From contig JBHGYD010000031.1 of NCBI GenBank assembly GCA_041920415.1, positions 62,001 through 126,000 of the forward strand: a stretch of 64,000 nt of DNA, read 5' to 3'. This document shows positions 61,824 to 64,000 of the stretch, in pieces (positions within the stretch are counted from its first letter, which is position 1; the number at the start of each line of letters is the position of its first letter). This stretch comes from JBHGYD01 sp041920415. GTDB taxonomy: Bacteria; Bacillota; Bacilli; Bacillales; Anoxybacillaceae. Below the pieces are notes generated by a model. The model saw only the letters and a list, made by a program, of their open reading frames with translations, searched no databases and was not told the DNA's origin. A program made the translations under genes and the position numbers.

Positions 61824-62810
61824 ATGAAACAGCAGAAGAACATATGGTATCTTGTCATCGTACTGGTCACATTGTTTAGTGCAGTAGCCGGTTGTTCGAC
61901 ACAAGAGGCAACGAAGAAAAAAGACAGAATCAAAGTCGGCATTATGTTGTCTGACGTCGGACTAGGCGATCAATCGTTTAGTGATTCAGCGTTTCGCGGA
62001 TTAATGAAAGCGCGCGATGAATTAGGCATTATTTTTGATTATCGTGAACTGAAAGATACAAAAACATATGAACAAGGGTTAAAAGAGCTTGTCGAAGAAG
62101 GAAATGACATTGTCATTGGCCTTGGGTTTATGGAGCAAGAGGATTTAGAAAAAGTCGCAAAACAATATCCGAAGCAACGATTTATTTTAATTGATGCCGT
62201 ATCGAATTTGAAAAACGTGACATCGATTACGTTTAAAGAGGATGAAGGGAGCTTTTTAGCAGGAATTGTTGCGGCATTGACAACGAAAACGAATCAAATC
62301 GGTTTTATCGGTGGAATGGATATGCCGCTCATTCGGAAATTTGCCGTTGGTTTTGAAAAAGGAGTTCATGCAATCAAACCTTCTGCTTCTGTTAATGTTG
62401 TTTATGCCGGTGATTTTGGCAATGCCAAACTCGGCGCGACGATTGCGAAAGGCATGTTTCAAAAAGGATGCGATGTTGTTTATACAGCGGCAGGGTTGAC
62501 AGGGGTCGGTGCGCTTCGAGAAGCGGAAGCACATGGGGTGTATGCGATTGGAGTTGATAGCGACCAATATTTTTATGCGGAAAAAGCGGTTGTAACATCG
62601 ATGGTGAAAAACGTGGATGTTGCCTTGTTTACCGTTTTAAAACAATACGTAACAAAAGGCGATTTACCGAAAGGAACGGTTCAACTTGGACTGGCGGAAA
62701 ACGGGGTCGGACTTGCACCGATTCGTGTTGTGCCATGGGATAATCAAAAACAGCAGCTGCTTGAACAATGGAAACAGAAGATTGAAAACGGGGAAGTAGC
62801 AACGAAGTAA
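61824..62810 (+). CDS. BMP family (PnrA-like) lipoprotein
   Basis: 328 residues. The signal peptide ends at the lipobox AVAGCS with Cys near residue 24. The mature domain has the BMP/PnrA family pattern: IKVGIMLSDVGLGDQSFSDSA, GNDIVIGLG, KQRFILIDA, SFLAGIVAAL, IGFIGGMDMPLI and AIGVDSDQ. Relatives bind nucleosides for ABC import; B. subtilis Med is also of this class. GAGGGGA precedes ATG 61824. No permease or ATPase gene is nearby, and a chemoreceptor gene follows after 17 bp, which suggests a sensing role. Confidence 0.88.
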   Translation: MKQQKNIWYLVIVLVTLFSAVAGCSTQEATKKKDRIKVGIMLSDVGLGDQSFSDSAFRGLMKARDELGIIFDYRELKDTKTYEQGLKELVEEGNDIVIGLGFMEQEDLEKVAKQYPKQRFILIDAVSNLKNVTSITFKEDEGSFLAGIVAALTTKTNQIGFIGGMDMPLIRKFAVGFEKGVHAIKPSASVNVVYAGDFGNAKLGATIAKGMFQKGCDVVYTAAGLTGVGALREAEAHGVYAIGVDSDQYFYAEKAVVTSMVKNVDVALFTVLKQYVTKGDLPKGTVQLGLAENGVGLAPIRVVPWDNQKQQLLEQWKQKIENGEVATK

Positions 62811-62827
62811 CAGAAAAGGGGATTATC

Positions 62828-64000
62828 ATGACGATTCGAAAAAAACTATGGCTTCATTCCTTCATCTCGCTATTATTATCAATAGGGATGATGGGATTTA
62901 TTATTGTGAATATGTTGTCGATTCAAGCGACGAATAAAGATATTGTTCCGGTTTTGTTAACGGTACAACAGCTACAAGCGAACATGAAATCAACAAAACA
63001 AAGCTTAAATAACTTTGCTTATAGCATGACGGATGGAAATAAGCAAGATGCGTTAACACAAATCGAACAAACGGAACAGCTTATGAACAAGCTAGAGAAA
63101 AAACTTAAACAAAAGGAATTTATTACTCTATTAAACAAGGCGAAGAAAAAATTTGCCGAAGTACATGCCCATTCGCTGGACGCGTTAAACAGTCGCGACG
63201 CTTCAGAAGCTAGACGACAATCGATGCGGATTGAAGGAGCACTCAACGATGTGTATTTATTGCAACTAAATACGAACGATTTTTATGTACAATTACAAAG
63301 CAATCTCCAAACACAAATCCGTTTTGTGATTTGGACGGCCATTATTGGTAGTATCGCGCTTATCGTGATGTCGGGCGGGATTAGTTTAAGGCTTACTCGC
63401 TCGATTACAAAACCGTTGCAAAGTTTAGCAAACAACGCAAAAGAAATTGCAAACGGCAATTTACTAGTTGAACCTGTTTACTATAAACATCATGATGAAT
63501 TAGGGGCATTAAATGAAGCGTTCAATACAATGGTTGAACAGCTTAATATGTTGCTGCATTCTGTTGATGCAGTTAGCAAACAAGTTGAAACGTTCGCGAA
63601 AGACATTGAAAACGAAAATAAAATGTTAACAGAAATCAATCATCAAGTCGCTTTATCAACAAATGAACTATCAGCAGGCTCACAAAGCATTTCCGAAGAG
63701 CTGCAGCAAGCGGTATTACTCATCGAAAAGATGGATGATACATTTGCGAAAACGGCGGAGCGGACACAACAAACGGCACGTTATAGCGAGGTAGCTGTTG
63801 AGGCAATTCGAAACGGACAAAAAGCGATGGAGCAACAGCTTCAGTTTATCCGTAACAATGCGGAAGCAACATTGTCGATTGAACAGGCGACGAATGAGTT
63901 TACCGGCTATGCCGCCAAAATTGAAAACATGGCTAAAGCGGTAGCGGATATTGCCGAACAGACGAATTTGCTGGCATTAAACGCGGCAATTGAAGCAGCG
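62828..64000 (+). CDS. Methyl-accepting chemotaxis protein, partial
   Basis: 391 codons in this window, open at the right edge. A first membrane segment (about 11-33), an extracellular four-helix-like sensor of about 140 residues, a second membrane segment (about 160-182; FVIWTAIIGSIALIVMSGGI), a HAMP domain (RSITKPLQSLANNAKEIANG) and the start of the signalling coiled coil with IAEQTNLLALNAAIEAA. AAAGGGGAT precedes ATG 62828. It signals to CheA/CheW. It follows the BMP lipoprotein gene closely, so it is probably co-transcribed and may read out that protein. Confidence 0.9.
   Translation, partial: MTIRKKLWLHSFISLLLSIGMMGFIIVNMLSIQATNKDIVPVLLTVQQLQANMKSTKQSLNNFAYSMTDGNKQDALTQIEQTEQLMNKLEKKLKQKEFITLLNKAKKKFAEVHAHSLDALNSRDASEARRQSMRIEGALNDVYLLQLNTNDFYVQLQSNLQTQIRFVIWTAIIGSIALIVMSGGISLRLTRSITKPLQSLANNAKEIANGNLLVEPVYYKHHDELGALNEAFNTMVEQLNMLLHSVDAVSKQVETFAKDIENENKMLTEINHQVALSTNELSAGSQSISEELQQAVLLIEKMDDTFAKTAERTQQTARYSEVAVEAIRNGQKAMEQQLQFIRNNAEATLSIEQATNEFTGYAAKIENMAKAVADIAEQTNLLALNAAIEAA

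Overview
The window is a chromosomal segment of a low-to-mid GC, spore-forming member of the Bacillaceae. The best guess is Anoxybacillus or a close thermophilic relative. Three things support this: a complete gerP spore-coat germination operon, an sspH-type spore protein, a Spo0E-like phosphatase and comK; gene order that follows Bacillus subtilis blocks yhfH-yhfI-yhfL(lcfB)-yhfN, comK, yhjE-sipV-addB-addA-sbcD-sbcC-gerP-yisI-yisK-yisL-asnO-yisQ-yisR, and yitJ-yitK-yitL; and starch-degrading enzymes typical of Anoxybacillus/Geobacillus. No rRNA, tRNA, CRISPR array or prophage was seen.

Layout. 1-9.6 kb: a yhfH fragment, the metallo-hydrolase yhfI, the FadR-controlled acyl-CoA ligase lcfB, a three-gene ABC importer, a LysE-type exporter, an AzlC/AzlD pair, a Sco copper protein and an M48 membrane protease. 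9.7-12.7 kb: glyoxylate shunt remnants, in which malate synthase is a multiply broken pseudogene next to an intact isocitrate lyase. 12.8-15 kb: a small unknown gene, comK, a TVP38/TMEM64 membrane protein and signal peptidase I. 15.2-27 kb: a compact recombination/repair operon, addB-addA-sbcD-sbcC. 27-29.7 kb: gerPA-F on the minus strand, followed by two additional GerPF-like genes that diverge from each other.

29.8-39.5 kb: a second acyl-CoA ligase, a DUF418 membrane protein, yisI, yisK, rocD, yisL, a FIST-PAS-GGDEF-EAL signalling protein with a degenerate GGDEF motif, and an unrecognised gene. 39.6-40.1 kb: a cluster of tandem, highly foldable repeat units in front of asnO. 40.2-44.4 kb: asnO, a MATE exporter and an AraC regulator. 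44.4-53.1 kb: a starch/maltodextrin locus with a cytoplasmic neopullulanase, a surface-anchored alpha-amylase, a GH31 alpha-glucosidase and a LacI-type regulator. Its divergent promoter region is split by a complete IS4-type element with a 7-bp target duplication.

53.2-60.1 kb: an SDR dehydrogenase, sspH, and the methionine operon yitJ-metH behind a SAM-I riboswitch. A repeat unit sits between that riboswitch and yitJ. 60.2-64 kb: yajQ/yitK, cvfB/yitL, a BMP-type lipoprotein and the start of a chemoreceptor that runs off the window.

How the genes work together: the surface amylase cuts starch, and neopullulanase and alpha-glucosidase finish the oligosaccharides under a MalR-like repressor and CcpA. 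YitJ makes methyl-THF for MetH under SAM control. AddAB and SbcCD process broken DNA ends. The GerP proteins make the spore coat permeable to germinants.

The least explained element is the structured repeat family (four tandem unit starts at 39644-40134, one more copy at 59825-59909). Two adjacent copies share a hairpin core whose stems differ in sequence but keep pairing.
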